DNA from: a virus
Direction: 5' to 3' (one strand)
Virus record (IMG/VR): IMGVR_UViG_3300043543_000655
Span: 1-22,994 of that record
DNA: 22,994 nt
The notes below the pieces were generated by a model that was not told where the DNA came from, did not search any database, and saw nothing but the letters and a program-made list of their open reading frames with translations. Below are positions 22,354-22,994 of the stretch, piece after piece (position 1 is the stretch's first letter; each line of letters opens with the position of its first letter). A program made the translations under genes and the position numbers.

Positions 22354-22402
22354 TTCCAAGTTAGTTCCAAGTTAGTTCCAACTTCGGCAAACTTGGAACT
22401 AA
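22342..22402. repeat. 11-bp tandem array GTTCCAAGTTA with terminal inverted repeat
   Basis: GTTCCAAGTTA occurs three times head to tail (22342-22374), then GTTCCAACTT, followed by the perfect inverted repeat TTAGTTCCAA (22372-22381) and TTGGAACTAA (22393-22402) with an 11-base loop. The first unit overlaps the repressor stop. A further GTTCCAAGTT lies at 22774. Candidates are transposase end-binding sites, a repressor operator, or a terminator for the repressor gene (no T-run follows). Confidence 0.7.
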
Positions 22403-22542
22403 TTCCGGCGAAAACCGTGAGAATGTAAAGATTTAGACATATAAGAAATTTGTATAGAACCAGCAGTTCGGGACATCATTCACCCACATGAGCGTGGTGC
22501 GAATCTGCGGTGATTCCATGACTCCCAGGCGACCTAGCTATA

Positions 22543-22692
22543 GTGGATTTATCCTTCGAATGCCCTTATTGCAGAGGTTCTGTCTTTATTTTTGGAGCGA
22601 GTCAGAGCGTGACCTGTCCCCACTGTGGGCATCCGCCGCCATCCCCATTTCCCCCGTCAAAATCAGGGGGATTATGGGGGGGCAATCAATAA
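22543..22692 (+). CDS. Small zinc-ribbon protein
   Basis: A 49-codon frame from GTG 22543 (the only start after the in-frame TGA at 22519) to TAA. Two Cys pairs, CPYC (7-10) and CPHC (25-28), separated by 14 residues (RGSVFIFGASQSVT), form a clear zinc ribbon. A Pro/Gly-rich tail follows. There is no ribosome site, so expression is uncertain. It is on the plus strand beyond the repressor, in a place where Mu-like phages rarely have genes, so it could be a cargo (moron) or host remnant. A run of eight Ts follows the stop. Confidence 0.5.
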   Translation: MDLSFECPYCRGSVFIFGASQSVTCPHCGHPPPSPFPPSKSGGLWGGNQ

Positions 22693-22896
22693 GTTTTTTT
22701 TAAGAGGGAGCTTTCAGAAATTTTTGGGGGGTGTTTCACTTTGATCCAAAAGCGCGATCCAATTTGTAACACAGTTCCAAGTTTGTGATCACAGGGCAAA
22801 ACACGCCTCAAACCTCCATCCCGGCTTATCCCGGCTTATCTCGGCTCATCCCAGATCACAGCCCCCCTCGATCCAAAATCAAATCAAACACTACAG
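22693..22896. other. Intergenic stretch, likely phage/host border
   Basis: No gene is seen. The stretch holds a T8 run, a G6 run (near 22725), a GTTCCAAGTT copy (22774-22783) next to the palindrome TGTGATCACA (22784-22793), three imperfect copies of CCCGGCTTAT (22820-22849), and GATCCAA three times. Read leftward, TGTGATCACAAACTTGG begins with TG like Mu ends and could be the left terminus. Confidence 0.4.
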
Positions 22897-22994
22897 ATGT
22901 TGCCACTTCTTCAGTTTGCAGCACGCAAAGGAACTGAAATATCAACCAACGAGGCTGTTGAAGCGCTAGCAAAGGAACTGGACCTCACAGAGGA
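22897..22994 (+). CDS. Mrr-like restriction protein, N-terminal fragment at window edge
   Basis: From ATG 22897 the frame is open to the window edge (32 codons). MLPLLQFAARKGTEISTNEA followed by VEALAKELDLTEE fits the Mrr N-terminal winged-helix domain, which typically reads LMLPLLxxxxDGxxH...EALAxxFxLTxEE. The whole family couples this domain to a PD-(D/E)XK nuclease that cuts modified DNA; that part is outside the window. No start codon lies between ATG 22897 and the in-frame stop at 22786, so the usual few N-terminal residues before LPLL are absent or the gene was cut by insertion. It may be host defence DNA next to the prophage or phage cargo. Confidence 0.6.
   Translation, partial: MLPLLQFAARKGTEISTNEAVEALAKELDLTE

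Larger units (their letters stand above)
1..22793 (-). mobile_element. Mu-like transposable prophage (right end outside window)
   Basis: Gene content and order follow phage Mu: divergent repressor, DDE transposase A, ATPase B, GemA, Mor, lysis, gp25-gp26-gp27, terminase, DUF935-type portal, MuF, G, I, decoration, capsid, gp36, gp37, tail. Nearly every gene is on the minus strand and many overlap by ATGA or TGATG. Only the left (repressor) end is inside the window. The boundary at 22793 is a guess based on a TG-beginning terminus next to a GTTCCAAGTT motif shared with the array at 22342. The true end could lie anywhere between about 22400 and 22896. A defective terminase reading frame raises doubt about whether the element can form particles. 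Confidence 0.8.

Noticed and set aside
22488-22703. 71-codon plus-strand ORF with RICGDSMTP, like the S24 peptidase motif GDSM.P
   Set aside because: Only one short motif matches, the rest is unlike any peptidase, and the zinc-ribbon frame inside it has a better pattern. It could at most be a decayed repressor fragment.
22820-22849. Three CCCGGCTTAT-like repeats as a CRISPR or iteron array
   Set aside because: Units are only 10 bp, directly abutting and few; there are no spacers. Left as a minor tandem repeat.
1-22994. tRNA, rRNA or CRISPR arrays
   Set aside because: I saw no cloverleaf, rRNA-like stretch or repeat-spacer pattern on reading both strands; a tRNAscan run would be needed to be certain.

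Overview
The window is most of a Mu-like transposable prophage, read almost entirely on the minus strand, from the regulatory left end (about 22.0-22.8 kb) through early genes, packaging and head genes into the tail genes, where it leaves the window at base 1. The gene order matches phage Mu: repressor, small early DNA-binding protein, A transposase, B ATPase, a run of small early genes, GemA (gp16), Mor, lysis genes, gp25-gp26-gp27, terminase, portal, MuF, G, protease/scaffold I, decoration protein, capsid, gp36, gp37. The tail block has a single tube protein and a tail assembly chaperone with an apparent -1 frameshift, so I infer a long non-contractile tail, as in transposable siphophages. 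The host is probably a cyanobacterium. That is inference from a short TnpB-like remnant and a cyanobacteria-like sequence motif in one early protein; no host marker gene is visible.

Control region (21.67-22.8 kb): the XRE repressor gene faces right. Facing left, a 52-aa ribbon-helix-helix gene overlaps the transposase start by ATGA, in the place of Mu ner. The divergent spacer has a leftward TTGACA/TATAAC promoter and three TGTTATAC elements that could be operators. Beyond the repressor lie an 11-bp tandem array (GTTCCAAGTTA), a perfect inverted repeat, a 49-aa zinc-ribbon ORF, another GTTCCAAGTT copy beside a possible TG terminus, and then the start of an Mrr-like gene.

Early region (14.5-21.7 kb): A and B transposition genes are followed by seven small, mostly coupled genes, several with winged-helix, MerR-like or Cys-rich folds. 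Next come an unrecognised 174-aa protein, a 135-bp fragment resembling the 3' end of a tnpB, GemA and Mor. A palindromic terminator-like hairpin directly follows mor.

Late region (1-14.4 kb): a membrane protein, a two-domain endolysin, terminase and head genes, then tail genes. The same hairpin recurs after the G gene, dividing the late genes into a lysis/packaging block and a protease/capsid/tail block.

The most interesting points are: (1) an 819-aa MuF protein carrying an alpha/beta-hydrolase-like module and tandem helix-hairpin-helix motifs in an AT-richer insert; (2) an in-frame amber codon splitting the terminase large subunit between ATPase and nuclease; (3) a tail chaperone -1 frameshift with sharply defined limits; (4) a VAFG-like short motif repeated six times in the protease/scaffold and once in the portal; (5) two identical palindromic hairpins at transcription-unit borders; (6) the repeat-rich left end.
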